A stretch of 64,000 nt of DNA from Bog-950 sp046329495 (GTDB taxonomy: Bacteria > Bacteroidota > Bacteroidia > Chitinophagales > LD1), in assembly GCA_046329495.1 (NCBI GenBank), contig JAXLUO010000009.1:83112-147111 (forward strand). The letters run 5' to 3'. The notes beneath the pieces were generated by a model. The model had not been told where the DNA came from and did not search any database. It saw only the letters and a list, made by a program, of their open reading frames with translations. Position numbers and translations under genes: made by a program. Below are positions 1 to 10,190 of this stretch, piece by piece; the first letter of the stretch is position 1; every line of letters begins with the position of its first letter.

Positions 1-966
1 TTTCAATTCGTTCAAGTCCTCTTTAATAACACCTACACGATTGCTAACGGTATCGTAATAGCTGCCGGGCACATACAAAAATTCGATGCCACGTTTTTTC
101 ATTTCGGAAACGGTGAATACGATATCATCGGTAGCTACCGCTATGTGCTGACAGCCTGCACCTTTATAGAAGTCAAGGTATTCTTCTACCTGCGATTTCT
201 TTTTGCCGATAGCAGGTTCGTTGATAGGGAATTTAATATACCCGTTACCATTGGTCATTACTTTACTCATCAAAGCCGTGTATTCGGTACTGATGTCCTT
301 ATCGTCGAAGGTGATGAGGTTGGCAAAGCCCATTACATCGGCATAAAAAGTAGCCCATTGGTTCATGCTGCCCAATTCTACATTCCCCACCATGTGATCG
401 ATATATTTCAATCCACAAGTGCCGGGGTCGTAGCCGGTATCCAGTTTTTCGTAACCGGGCAGGAAGATGCCTTTGTAATTTTTACGTTCGATGAACACGT
501 GTACGGTATCGCCATAGGTGTGGATGCCGCTCATGCGCACTTCGCCGTTTTCGTCTTTCACCACCTTAGGTTGCATATATGGTTTTGCGCCGCGTTTGGT
601 GGTTTGTTCAAATGCATCAAACGCATCGTTTACCCAAAGGGCTATTACCTTAACACCATCACCGTGCAGGCGCAGGTGGTTGGCCATATCGCTATCGGGA
701 TTAAAAGGTGTGGTTAGCACCAGGCGAATTTTGCCTTGTTGCAGTACGTACGAAGCAAAATCGCGTTGGCCGGTTTCTAAACCTGCATAGGCCAGATCCT
801 TAAAGCCCAGGGCGGTTTTATAATAGTGTGCTGCCTGCTTGGCATTGCCAACATACAGTTCTACGTAGTCGGTTCCCATAATGGGCAGAAAGTCCTGTGC
901 TTTATCAAATATTTTTTGTTCGCTGTAGGCAAAATTCTGAACGGCGGTTAAGTCTTTAGTTTCCAT
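1..966 (-). CDS. hppD: 4-hydroxyphenylpyruvate dioxygenase, partial (C-terminus beyond window)
   Basis: Converts 4-hydroxyphenylpyruvate to homogentisate in tyrosine breakdown, in the cytoplasm. Translation from ATG 966-964 gives 322 codons open to the window edge, so roughly the last 50-60 residues of a usual ~375-residue enzyme are missing. The N-terminal half shows the vicinal-oxygen-chelate fold sequence (MGTDYVELYVGNAKQAAHYY). The C-terminal half carries the two expected iron-binding histidines, in DHMVGNVE and QHIAVATDDI; the third ligand, a glutamate, would lie past the edge. It sits 24 bp downstream of hmgA on the same strand, so the two genes for consecutive pathway steps are probably co-transcribed. 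The identification rests on family motifs and on the hmgA neighbour. Confidence 0.95.
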   Translation of the reverse strand, partial: METKDLTAVQNFAYSEQKIFDKAQDFLPIMGTDYVELYVGNAKQAAHYYKTALGFKDLAYAGLETGQRDFASYVLQQGKIRLVLTTPFNPDSDMANHLRLHGDGVKVIALWVNDAFDAFEQTTKRGAKPYMQPKVVKDENGEVRMSGIHTYGDTVHVFIERKNYKGIFLPGYEKLDTGYDPGTCGLKYIDHMVGNVELGSMNQWATFYADVMGFANLITFDDKDISTEYTALMSKVMTNGNGYIKFPINEPAIGKKKSQVEEYLDFYKGAGCQHIAVATDDIVFTVSEMKKRGIEFLYVPGSYYDTVSNRVGVIKEDLNELK

Positions 967-990
967 TGCTTGATTTTGTTTATGGGTTTA

Positions 991-2166
991 TTAGTTAGTG
1001 GCCGGGCCTTTACCCAACCAGGAATGGTAATAATCTTCTACTTCAATTTTGCAGGCCTCCTCCGTTATCTGTACTGGATTGAACGGATCTATCATTACAG
1101 CCAATTCGTTAGTTTCTTTTTTACCAATGCTTCTTTCAATGGCGCCCGGGTGCGGGCCGTGTGGTATGCCCCCGGGGTGTAAGGTTATCTGACCTTTCTG
1201 AATATTATTGCGGCTCATAAAGTCGCCATCCACATAGTATAATAATTCATCACTATCTACATTGCTGTGATGGTAAGGTGCAGGAATAGCCTGAGGATGG
1301 TAATCATACAAGCGCGGCACAAACGAACAGATAACAAAATTGCGGCCCTGGAAGGTTTGATGTATAGGTGGCGGCATATGGATGCGGCCGGTGATAGGTT
1401 CAAAGTTGAAGATAGAGAAGGCATAAGGATAACTACAGCCATCCCAACCCACTACATCAAAAGGATGTGTTTCGTAAACGTAGGGATAAATTAGTCCGCG
1501 TTTTTTGATGTTAATGAGAAACTCACCTGTTTCGGCATGTGTTTCCATATCCTGTGGTAAACGAAAGTCGCGTTCGCAGAAGGGAGAATGCTCCAGATAT
1601 TGCCCATAGTTATTGCGGTAGCGGTTAGGCGTTTCGATTGGCCCGTGCGATTCAACGATCAGCAGTTTATTATCGGGGCTATCGAAAAATAGCTGGTAAA
1701 CCGTACCACGCGGAATGATGAGGTAATCGCCGTAAGCGAACTTTAAATTACCATACATGGTTTTTAAAACACCGGAGCCTTTATGCACGAATAGCATTTC
1801 ATCGGCATCGGCATTTTTAAAGAAATACGTATCGATGCTTTTTTGCGGTGCAGCCACACCGATGGTCATATCGTTATTAGTAAATAACACTTTGCGGCTT
1901 TGCAGATAATCGGCACAAGGTGCCACGTTAAAACTCATATAGCTGCGGGCCTGCAGGTTATCTGCAATAGCAACAGTTGGCTTTACAGAGTACGGTGTAC
2001 CGCGTTCCTTTACTTTTGTTGGAGGATACAGATGATAAACGAGGGAACTTTGACCGGAGAAGCCTTCGGTGCCGAAGAGTTCTTCGTGATACAAGTCTCC
2101 GTTCTCGTTTCGGAAAACAACATGGCGCTTATCGGGCACTTTGCCCACGCGCATATACTGCGGCAT
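991..2166 (-). CDS. hmgA: Homogentisate 1,2-dioxygenase
   Basis: Opens the ring of homogentisate to maleylacetoacetate, the step after HppD. The 391-residue length fits the shorter bacterial form. The cupin C-terminal half carries the metal-binding region: RIHMPPPIHQTF, then the PYHHSNVDSDELLYYVDG stretch and the LHPGGIPHGPHPG histidine cluster, all characteristic of the family. The start ATG at 2166 has no clear Shine-Dalgarno site, which is usual in Bacteroidota. A possible -7 element (TACATTTA, minus strand, plus-strand positions 2186-2193) lies 20 nt upstream. hppD follows 24 bp downstream, forming a short tyrosine-degradation operon. Fumarylacetoacetase is not in the window. Confidence 0.95.
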   Translation of the reverse strand: MPQYMRVGKVPDKRHVVFRNENGDLYHEELFGTEGFSGQSSLVYHLYPPTKVKERGTPYSVKPTVAIADNLQARSYMSFNVAPCADYLQSRKVLFTNNDMTIGVAAPQKSIDTYFFKNADADEMLFVHKGSGVLKTMYGNLKFAYGDYLIIPRGTVYQLFFDSPDNKLLIVESHGPIETPNRYRNNYGQYLEHSPFCERDFRLPQDMETHAETGEFLINIKKRGLIYPYVYETHPFDVVGWDGCSYPYAFSIFNFEPITGRIHMPPPIHQTFQGRNFVICSFVPRLYDYHPQAIPAPYHHSNVDSDELLYYVDGDFMSRNNIQKGQITLHPGGIPHGPHPGAIERSIGKKETNELAVMIDPFNPVQITEEACKIEVEDYYHSWLGKGPATN

Positions 2167-2271
2167 ATAGTAGGTTTAGGTGCAGTAAATGTAGAGCTGC
2201 GCACTGCCTGCTAATGATGATATTGGTCAGGACGCCTTATGAATCTTTTGGCATTTGTTTTAACGTTAGGG

Positions 2272-5200
2272 TCAATCCGTTAAACTATGCTTTTGCAGGA
2301 AGGTTACAACCATAACTACGGCGTTAGCGGCAAGCTCTTCGATATCTTTTTTTGAGCCAGTTAATTCAAACTCGTAAAGCCGTTCCTTCTGCCCTTTATA
2401 CAGTGCCAAATGGGCAATAATGGCATCACCATTTACCTGGTAACGGCCTCTAATAAAGCAAGAAGTGGTTAATGTATTTTCTGCAGAGAAAGTAATCGCA
2501 CTTTGTTTGCCCAAACCCGAAACTAAGGTCAATTCCTTATCAATTAATGCAGAAAGGTTTAATTCGTCGCTAAGCGCCAGTTCATCATCAATCAGTTTTG
2601 ATTTACCGAATACCTTTTTTCTTATGCTTAGCTTAATACTGTCACGAACGGCTGCGTCAACTAAACCTACATTATAACCACCGTTGCCTATAATTTGGGG
2701 TTCCTGCCTTCCCCCTATATCTTTTGCAAGGATGCGGACATTATCTGAAGCTACATTAAACCAACGACTAATGTCAATGTATCTTCCATCGCGTAAGCCG
2801 TCGCCCAGTTTAATGCCGCTAAGTAAGCTATAGGTCAACAATCCCTGGCCGAATAAGCTGGTTTCGTAAGCCGGTTGACCTTCGGCAGAGGCGGAAAGGA
2901 TAAATGTGCCTGTTTTATCCTTTAGATTTTCGAGCGCGCGTTGCTGATCAGCCGGCACGCCACGTGATGCTACCAACTGTTCCAGATTCTTAATGGCCCT
3001 TCCACTGTTGCATGCATCAAGAACTAAAATCTGTTTGTTGGCTTTAATGGCTGCCATCCATTCATTTAGTTCGTCGGTACTTATTGCTATTTGCTTTTCT
3101 ACTCCGTTTAAATTAAACCCCGTTGCTTCGGCAGTTAGCAGATAAAAATTTCGCTCTCCATCACGCAAAACACCATGCCCTGCAAAAAATACAAGTACAA
3201 TATCATCGGCTATTGCCTTCATTTTTATAGTATCAAATACCGCCTTAATGGTGGCCTTGAAGGGACGTAGATTATTACCGCTTTCGGTATTTAATAAATA
3301 GGGATGTACGTGTTCGTTTCCATCCGTGTTTAACAACTTTTTAGCTGCTGCATTTATAGCATCCAAAAAGTCAGAAGCATCTTTTGCAGCAAAACCCAGT
3401 TGTAAATCGGTAGACTTATAGGTACTGATGCCAATAGAGACCACATACATATCGGGATTATGGGTCGAAGGGCTTATAATTGTATTCTCCAGTATAGCCC
3501 CACGCGATTTCATATCTCCGCCGGCAGTAGTTGCTTTAACTTCTATTACGTTGGCATTTCCTGTGCTGAAAAAATCTTTAATCTCCGTTTCCTTTATTTG
3601 TAATTGATAGGTGCCGTTTTTCAACGGAAGAGCACTTGGCACATAAGTTTTAACCTGTTTGCCGTTTACATATACTTGTATTTGGCCTATGCCACCTCTG
3701 CGCGCTTTAATAGTATAGCTGTAAATACCATTACTAAACCCAATTTCTTCTACTTCGGGGGTAAAATTACATATGTCTATGTCGGTTAATTTCTTTGCAG
3801 TAATCGGTTCGGTATTGGCACCCTCCAGCTTACTTACAAGGCCGGGTTCCCAACCAAGATCTTTAATCTGTTCTAATTCTATGGTTTCGGTGCCACAGGT
3901 ATAATAAAGGAGCCGACGAGCTTCCTCATTGCCGTCAAAACGGCCAAAAGGATCAATGGCCAGATATCCGGTACTATCTACTGTCATCAGCGTGTACAAT
4001 AATTTAAGATTTGGCCAATCCCATACACTTATTGTGTTATCGGTTGAAGTGCATAGCATACGTGTACCGGCTTTGTTAAATGAAATATACCGCACGTTGG
4101 CGCTGCCCACTTTGAGGGACGAAACTATTTTTTGGGAGACTATATCCCATACATCTATAAAATTTGCATTTCCGGTATAGAGATATTTATCATCTACACT
4201 AAACTCAAGGCAAGTGGTGTTATACCCTGTTGATTGCGATTTGGCAGAATTGAATACTATTTTACCACTGCCTACCTCCCATATAATACATTTGCCGTGA
4301 TTATCCAACGCAGCCAACAATTTGCCATTATGACTGAATCGCATAAGGCTTATATCCGAAAACCAACCGAAAGCTAAATTATTTTGTGCTGTGAGTGTAT
4401 CGGTTGCTTTACCCGTAGATAAGTCTATCAAAAACGCGGCGTCTATTAAACCCGAAACGATTGCGAACTGGCCATCTGGGGTAAAGGCAATAATCGGCCG
4501 TTCGTTGATGTGCTCTATAACGTTTATTACACTATCTAATGCTATATGGTAAATTAGTAGTTTATGGTCGTAACCCTGAACTAATAGCAACTTGCTTCCA
4601 TCCGGGGTAAATATTATGTCAGTAAACTGCTTAGGATACCTTTTTTTGCCGAAATATCTTTTAAAAAAAGTATCGCTCACCAGTGTGTGCGTAAACAGCA
4701 GATAACCATCATCGTTATCTTTAACAAATATTTTTTTATCGGGGCTTAGCGCGGTGGACCAAATTCCATCGTTATCATGAAGTGTTTCTTTTAATACATC
4801 TGCTACGCTATCCAATGAACTTCGCCTTTCCTTTACTTTCCATCCTGGAATTAATGTACCAGTGGAAGCATTCCATACCTTGTTAGCGCTTAAAAGCGGG
4901 CTGGTATAAATTTCGGTTTCATCAGCATTAAAGCTTGCGCTACCTATGTAGGCTGAACGGTTTTGTAAAGAAAATTTGAGCTTCCAGGTAGTGACGTCAT
5001 ACACTTCAGCTCCTTCGCGTGTAGGCATCGCAAGTAATTTCTTTTGTTCATTGTAGGCGTACTTCTCGCCTTTATTTTGTACATCATATGTGTAAGGCGA
5101 GTTAATTTTTTTTCTGCCCTTTAAGTCAATTATTTCAACGCCGTTGTAAACGATTAAACTATCGCCGGGGAAAAAACTTACATTATGAACCAAAATCCCT

Positions 5201-6039
5201 CTGCCTATGGCAAAGCTATCCAATAATGCTCCACTCTTAAAGTCTTTAATCAGTATGTATGCTTCACGAGGTAAATCCTTGCCCGGTATTTTCCCGCTAT
5301 AGGCATAAGCAATTTTGGTCCAACTGTCATTAATTCCGAAGGTCATTTCTTCTTCAGGCTCATAATATGTTCTTAATGAATCGGGACTCCAGATATATGG
5401 ACCATCGCTTAAACCATCGGTAAACAATAATTTGCCATTGGGGTTAAATCTGCCGTAAGTAACCGGGGAATTGTGATACGCTATATCCGTTGTTTTTTTA
5501 GTAGCGAGGTCGCAAATAGCTACACTATAACTGCTTTTGCAGGCCAGTATTTTTCTGCCGTCGGGACTGTAGGTAAAATAGGTGCAATTAGGGATGGGCA
5601 AAGTGTCAATCAGTTTTCCCGTAGTTGCATCCCATATTTTTATATTGTCATCGCCGGCCGTAATTACTTTATCGCCCTTGGGTGTAAAGGCTGCATAATT
5701 TACGGAATCGGAATGATGGAGAATGGCAATTGCTATTCCTCTGCTTACATCCCATAGAACCGCCGTATTATCAGCAGAAGCCGTGATCAACTTAGTGCCG
5801 GTAACATTAAAATTCACGCTCCGTACATTTCTATCATGCGGTATGGTCGTTAACAAACGACCGCTTCGGGTGTCCCAAATGCGGGCAGTATTATCAAGGC
5901 TGGCAGTTGCTAACAGCTTGCCGTTACTACTAAACTTTACATTCACCACATAGTTGGAGTGCCCGAGAGGAATAACAAGATGGGGTTGTTGTCCTTTAGT
6001 TTGTAAGATCGCAAACAAAAGAAGAATCCACAACCGCAT
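2272..6039 (-). CDS. Exported WD40-repeat protein with caspase-like (peptidase C14) domain
   Basis: A 1255-residue protein starting with a signal peptide (about residues 1-17, MRLWILLLFAILQTKGQQ), so predicted to leave the cytoplasm. Residues ~20-690 form many WD40-type repeats; those near the start are clear (NTARIWDTRSG, NTAVLWDVSRG, NIKIWDATTG) and later ones are degenerate. After a linker with an Ig-like or beta-rich segment (~750-850), a caspase-fold domain runs ~860-1085. The catalytic dyad is intact: His955 in FFAGHG and Cys1010 in DACNSG. A ~150-residue C-terminal tail is unassigned. Family knowledge: WD40-C14 fusions are common in filamentous bacteria and Bacteroidota, with roles mostly unknown. 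It stands alone, 105 bp upstream of hmgA and divergent from the sensor kinase. Substrate and trigger cannot be read from the sequence. Confidence 0.88.
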   Translation of the reverse strand: MRLWILLLFAILQTKGQQPHLVIPLGHSNYVVNVKFSSNGKLLATASLDNTARIWDTRSGRLLTTIPHDRNVRSVNFNVTGTKLITASADNTAVLWDVSRGIAIAILHHSDSVNYAAFTPKGDKVITAGDDNIKIWDATTGKLIDTLPIPNCTYFTYSPDGRKILACKSSYSVAICDLATKKTTDIAYHNSPVTYGRFNPNGKLLFTDGLSDGPYIWSPDSLRTYYEPEEEMTFGINDSWTKIAYAYSGKIPGKDLPREAYILIKDFKSGALLDSFAIGRGILVHNVSFFPGDSLIVYNGVEIIDLKGRKKINSPYTYDVQNKGEKYAYNEQKKLLAMPTREGAEVYDVTTWKLKFSLQNRSAYIGSASFNADETEIYTSPLLSANKVWNASTGTLIPGWKVKERRSSLDSVADVLKETLHDNDGIWSTALSPDKKIFVKDNDDGYLLFTHTLVSDTFFKRYFGKKRYPKQFTDIIFTPDGSKLLLVQGYDHKLLIYHIALDSVINVIEHINERPIIAFTPDGQFAIVSGLIDAAFLIDLSTGKATDTLTAQNNLAFGWFSDISLMRFSHNGKLLAALDNHGKCIIWEVGSGKIVFNSAKSQSTGYNTTCLEFSVDDKYLYTGNANFIDVWDIVSQKIVSSLKVGSANVRYISFNKAGTRMLCTSTDNTISVWDWPNLKLLYTLMTVDSTGYLAIDPFGRFDGNEEARRLLYYTCGTETIELEQIKDLGWEPGLVSKLEGANTEPITAKKLTDIDICNFTPEVEEIGFSNGIYSYTIKARRGGIGQIQVYVNGKQVKTYVPSALPLKNGTYQLQIKETEIKDFFSTGNANVIEVKATTAGGDMKSRGAILENTIISPSTHNPDMYVVSIGISTYKSTDLQLGFAAKDASDFLDAINAAAKKLLNTDGNEHVHPYLLNTESGNNLRPFKATIKAVFDTIKMKAIADDIVLVFFAGHGVLRDGERNFYLLTAEATGFNLNGVEKQIAISTDELNEWMAAIKANKQILVLDACNSGRAIKNLEQLVASRGVPADQQRALENLKDKTGTFILSASAEGQPAYETSLFGQGLLTYSLLSGIKLGDGLRDGRYIDISRWFNVASDNVRILAKDIGGRQEPQIIGNGGYNVGLVDAAVRDSIKLSIRKKVFGKSKLIDDELALSDELNLSALIDKELTLVSGLGKQSAITFSAENTLTTSCFIRGRYQVNGDAIIAHLALYKGQKERLYEFELTGSKKDIEELAANAVVMVVTFLQKHSLTD

Positions 6040-6454
6040 ATGTTCATGATTTTTTTGGGGATATAAACTTAGCGCGAATCCTAACGTTTAAGTCCATGAG
6101 AATTGTCACTGTGGTGTATACGCAATACCTGTATTGCCATACTGTCAAAATGGTTCCTGCCGCTATTTCTGCCAATTGAATAGGCTCGCTACTATTAAAA
6201 GCTTGGATAGCGCCAGTGTTGGCCGATGCCATCGGTTGCAGATGATTTTGGTCAGCAGCTAAGCAAAATTCATATGTATACGTCTTCATTTGCTCTGACT
6301 GATAAGATGCTGCAACCATGAGGGAAGAGGACTAACAGTATTTTGAGTACCTGCCTGCGCAACTTTTAGGAGACAAAGCAGTAATATCATATACCGAAAG
6401 GACTGAACATTTGGCATAAGCTAATTGTTTGGGCGTGGAACCAAGAAGAACCAA
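6040..6454. other. Divergent intergenic region between caspase gene and sensor kinase
   Basis: About 415 bp between two divergent starts; it should hold both promoters. On the minus strand a TAAGTTTA match to the Bacteroidota -7 element lies at 6064-6071, 25 bp from the caspase start, without a convincing -33 partner. A 91-codon minus-strand frame (6044-6319) fills much of it, but its product looks like nothing recognisable and I do not call it a gene. Confidence 0.4.
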
Positions 6455-9400
6455 ATGAGAATTTCTACCACTGCCAGGGTTTTACTGGCTGCGTTGCTTA
6501 CCTTTTTAGTGGTGTCGGCGGTGCTGGTGTATCGTGCCTGGGATTCGTTTAGGAATACTGAACAAAGTACAGTTGTTGAGAATATAGTTGTAAACGAGGT
6601 GCAACAATCGTTGCAGTTAGCCAATTTTATACACCAACTGAATGCCAGTGCCGCGGCTTACAATGATAAACCGAGTGAAGAACTTTGGAAGCAATGCAGA
6701 AGGAATTTAGATAGTGTACAGAGCTACTTTGTGATATTGGCGCATTCGGGCACCATTGGCGACACCGATTCCACTGTGATTGCATTTTTAAAAGCAGCTA
6801 ACCGATGGTTAGTTGTAAACCGCTATAGGCCGGGAAGATTTGCGCATGCATTTACCCCTGCCGATAATATAGTGGGAACAGGGCAGCAGTTTGCAGGTTT
6901 GAGGGATACCTTATGGAATTTAACGGCCGCACTTGTTACGGAGCAGGCCCACACAATTGAGGCGCTCCATAACATAGAAGAAAAAGACGCAAGACGTGAT
7001 TTCAGGTCGTTTTTATGGATAGTAGGTCTTGCGCTTATTGCCTTTCTTATTTTTTTGGAAAGAATACGGGTATTGTTTAACCGGCGAAGCGAGGAGGCGA
7101 AAAATCAGGAGGGCGCAAAGCAACTATTAGAAGCCCGAATTGCCGAGCGCACCAAGGCGCTACAAGATGGCAACGCGTTGTTTTCAACTATTAATGAACT
7201 AACAAGTGAAGTTATCTGGGACTGGCAGATAAAGGAAGGCAAATTATGGTGGAACCGGAATTTTTATAAGCTGTTGGGATATACTGAAATTGATATTCCG
7301 TTGGGTTCTGAGAAATGGCTGGATGCCATCCACCCCGATGATAAATTGCGGGTGCAAAAAAGTTATGAGGTTGCTCTTGAATCAAACATTTATAGATGGG
7401 AGGAGGAATTCAGATGTGTTACAGCTACAGGTGAGGTAATGTATTTTTACGATAGAGGCAGCATCTACCGCGATGAGCAAGGCAAGCCGGTGCGGATTGT
7501 AGGTGCTATGCTTAATATTACCCCCCTGCGCAAGGCTTTTGAGTCGGCAGATATGGAGCGGCAGCTCTCGAATACGTTAATAGATAGTTTGCCGGGTATT
7601 TTTGCTTTATATAATAAAAATAATGAACTTATAAGATGGAATAAGGAAGTATTACGGGTAGGTGGATACAGCGCTGCAGAGCTGGCGGGTTCGCATCCGT
7701 TGCAATTTTTTGATTCAACCCAAAAAGTGAAACTGGAAGCTGCCATGAAATTGGTAATGGAAGCGGGTGAGAATGATATGGAAACCGATCTGATAGTAAA
7801 AGATGGCACCCGCATTCCTTATTTTTTCAGAGGAAAGGTGTTGCAAATTGCCGGAGAGCCGTATTTTATAAGTATAGGTATTGATATATCGGCCCGTAAA
7901 AAGATAGAGTTGGACCTAACAACTTCCGAACAAAAATATCGCCTTTTATTTTATAACAGTCCGATGCCAATGTTTATGCTTAGCCTGCCATCGCTGGATA
8001 TAATTGATGTGAATGATGCGGCGGTAAGGCATTACGGGTATTCGCGGATGGAACTGCTGAGTTTAAATGCGATGGATCTTCGGCCCAAAGAAGAATTACC
8101 CCGGTTTAAAAAGGATGTAGTGAACCAATCATTTGAAGGTACCACGCACATGGGTAAGTGGGTGCATCTTAAAAAGAGCGGTGAAAAAATCATAGTTGAT
8201 CTTACCGCGCATGATCTGAAATTAAATGGCGAAGAACAGCGGTTAATTTTAATTAATGATATAACAGAACAGGAAAAAGCGCAAGAAGCTTTAGTAGCCA
8301 GCGAGAAGCGTTTGCGCGACACTATGGACAACATGCTGGAGGGTGCACAGATAATTAGCTTTGACTGGCGCTTTTTGTATTTGAATCACGAAGCGGTACG
8401 GCAAAGTTGTACAACCTACGAGAATTTAATAGGCCAGAAGGCATTTGATAAATATCCAACGGTTGACGGCACTGAGTTATCGCGCAGGATGGAGAAGTGT
8501 ATGCGGATGCGTGAGCCGCAATTTTTTGAAGACGAGTTCTTCTATCCCAATGGAGGATCGGCCTGGTTCGAATTTCATATTCAACCTGTACCCGAAGGGA
8601 TTTTTATTTTATCGATTGACCGTACGGACCGTGTGCTGGCCGAAAGGCAAATTAGAAGGGCCGAAAACTTTAATCATGGCGTTATTAATGCGTTAAGTAC
8701 TCATTTGGCAGTTATTAACCATGTTGGCGAAATATTATTGGTAAATGATGCGTGGCGGAAATTTGGTGAAGCTAATGGCGGACACATGTTGTGGAATGCC
8801 GGTATTGGCGGTAATTACCTGCAGGTGCTTGAGAAGTCGGCAGAAGCAGGTGATTTGGATGCTCCGGTTGCACTGGATGGAATAAAGGGTGTATTATACG
8901 GAGAGGAAAATTTCTTTTACCAGGAATATCCCTGCCATGGTGATGAAGAGGAACGCTGGTTTGCCATGCGTGTAGTACGTTTTGATGCGGACGAAGCAAT
9001 GGCTGTGATTATGCATGAGGATATTACCACGCGAAAATTGCACTTACGCGAAATACAATCCAGCCATGAAAGATTACGGCGGTTGACCGATGGCGTACCA
9101 ATGGCCATTTATCAATTTGAAATGACTGAGGATGGTGAAATAGGCTTTGGTTTTATGAGCCGTTATGCCGAGAACATATTGCCGGGCGTAACTGCCGAAT
9201 CGGCCATGGAAGATGCTGCTTCTGCCTTTAGGCATATACACGCAGATGACCTGGATGAGGTTTGGAATTCCATTGAAAAATCGAGACGAGCCCTTACACC
9301 CTGGCGGGCAATTTTCAGGGTAACGGATGAATCCGGAGCGATACGCTGGATTGAAGGTAACAGCACGCCACGCATGAACAAGGACAACGTGGTGATATGG

Positions 9401-10183
9401 GTGGGTTACCTGCAGGATGTAACAGAGCGCATTAAATCGGAATTGGCTATTAAAGAATTGAATGAAAGTTTAGAGCAAAAAGTAGCCCAACGTACCGCGG
9501 AACTTGTGGAGGTGAATAAATCACTTGAAGATTTTTCATATTCTGTTTCGCATGACTTACGCGGACCGCTGCGTTCGATACTGGGCTTTTTGGATATTAT
9601 GAAGCAGGATTACGGGCCCAGGCTGGATGATGACCTGCGCATGCTGGTAAATTATGCCGAGGGCTCAGGCAAGCGTATGAATGCCATTATTGATGATTTG
9701 TTGATACTGGCTAAATATGGAAAGGATAGATTGCGCCTAACCAACGTAAATGTGGAGGACATGGTGCATGAGGTGTGGGGTAATTTGTGTAAGGAAGGTA
9801 GTGTAAAAGCCGTATTAGAACTTCAATCCATTCCCCGGGTAAGTGCCGATGCCTCGATGCTGCGGCAGGTTTTCATTAATCTGTTAGGAAATGCTATCAA
9901 GTATTCCGCCCGCAAGGAAAGTCCGGTTGTTAGAGTTATGGCGGCAGAGCGGGACGGACAGGTTAGCATTACGGTGCAGGATAATGGGGCCGGCTTTGAT
10001 ATGAAGTACTACGAACGTTTGTTTATACCGTTCCAGCGTTTACATGGTATTACGGAATTTGATGGCACCGGTGTGGGTTTGGTGCTGGTAAAGAAAATAA
10101 TAGAGAAACACGGGGGACGGGTTTGGGCGGAAGGTAAGGTGAATGAAGGTGCCAGCTTTAGTTTTACCCTGGATAAGGCTTGA
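6455..10183 (+). CDS. Membrane sensor histidine kinase with multiple PAS domains
   Basis: I chose ATG 6455 because it opens directly onto the first membrane helix; an in-frame TTG at 6425 would add ten polar residues. The 1242-residue product has a helix at ~8-28, a ~165-residue extracytoplasmic helical sensor region, a second helix at ~190-208, then about five or six PAS modules (~235-1000), each ending in family-like phrases such as VGAMLNITPLR, SIGIDISARKK and GYLQDVTERIK. A short coiled coil leads to a HisKA domain with phospho-acceptor His1033 (SVSHDLRGP) and an HATPase domain (GNAIKYSA, DNGAGFD, GTGVGLVLVKKI). The HisKA type resembles bacteriophytochrome-like kinases. No response regulator lies beside it, so it is an orphan here; the signal is unknown. 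The lipoprotein gene begins 7 bp downstream. Confidence 0.9.
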   Translation: MRISTTARVLLAALLTFLVVSAVLVYRAWDSFRNTEQSTVVENIVVNEVQQSLQLANFIHQLNASAAAYNDKPSEELWKQCRRNLDSVQSYFVILAHSGTIGDTDSTVIAFLKAANRWLVVNRYRPGRFAHAFTPADNIVGTGQQFAGLRDTLWNLTAALVTEQAHTIEALHNIEEKDARRDFRSFLWIVGLALIAFLIFLERIRVLFNRRSEEAKNQEGAKQLLEARIAERTKALQDGNALFSTINELTSEVIWDWQIKEGKLWWNRNFYKLLGYTEIDIPLGSEKWLDAIHPDDKLRVQKSYEVALESNIYRWEEEFRCVTATGEVMYFYDRGSIYRDEQGKPVRIVGAMLNITPLRKAFESADMERQLSNTLIDSLPGIFALYNKNNELIRWNKEVLRVGGYSAAELAGSHPLQFFDSTQKVKLEAAMKLVMEAGENDMETDLIVKDGTRIPYFFRGKVLQIAGEPYFISIGIDISARKKIELDLTTSEQKYRLLFYNSPMPMFMLSLPSLDIIDVNDAAVRHYGYSRMELLSLNAMDLRPKEELPRFKKDVVNQSFEGTTHMGKWVHLKKSGEKIIVDLTAHDLKLNGEEQRLILINDITEQEKAQEALVASEKRLRDTMDNMLEGAQIISFDWRFLYLNHEAVRQSCTTYENLIGQKAFDKYPTVDGTELSRRMEKCMRMREPQFFEDEFFYPNGGSAWFEFHIQPVPEGIFILSIDRTDRVLAERQIRRAENFNHGVINALSTHLAVINHVGEILLVNDAWRKFGEANGGHMLWNAGIGGNYLQVLEKSAEAGDLDAPVALDGIKGVLYGEENFFYQEYPCHGDEEERWFAMRVVRFDADEAMAVIMHEDITTRKLHLREIQSSHERLRRLTDGVPMAIYQFEMTEDGEIGFGFMSRYAENILPGVTAESAMEDAASAFRHIHADDLDEVWNSIEKSRRALTPWRAIFRVTDESGAIRWIEGNSTPRMNKDNVVIWVGYLQDVTERIKSELAIKELNESLEQKVAQRTAELVEVNKSLEDFSYSVSHDLRGPLRSILGFLDIMKQDYGPRLDDDLRMLVNYAEGSGKRMNAIIDDLLILAKYGKDRLRLTNVNVEDMVHEVWGNLCKEGSVKAVLELQSIPRVSADASMLRQVFINLLGNAIKYSARKESPVVRVMAAERDGQVSITVQDNGAGFDMKYYERLFIPFQRLHGITEFDGTGVGLVLVKKIIEKHGGRVWAEGKVNEGASFSFTLDKA

Positions 10184-10190
10184 TTAGACC

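Noticed and set aside
6044..6319. 91-codon minus-strand frame just upstream of the caspase gene
   Set aside because: No family likeness or compositional sign of coding, and it fills the promoter region between two divergent genes.
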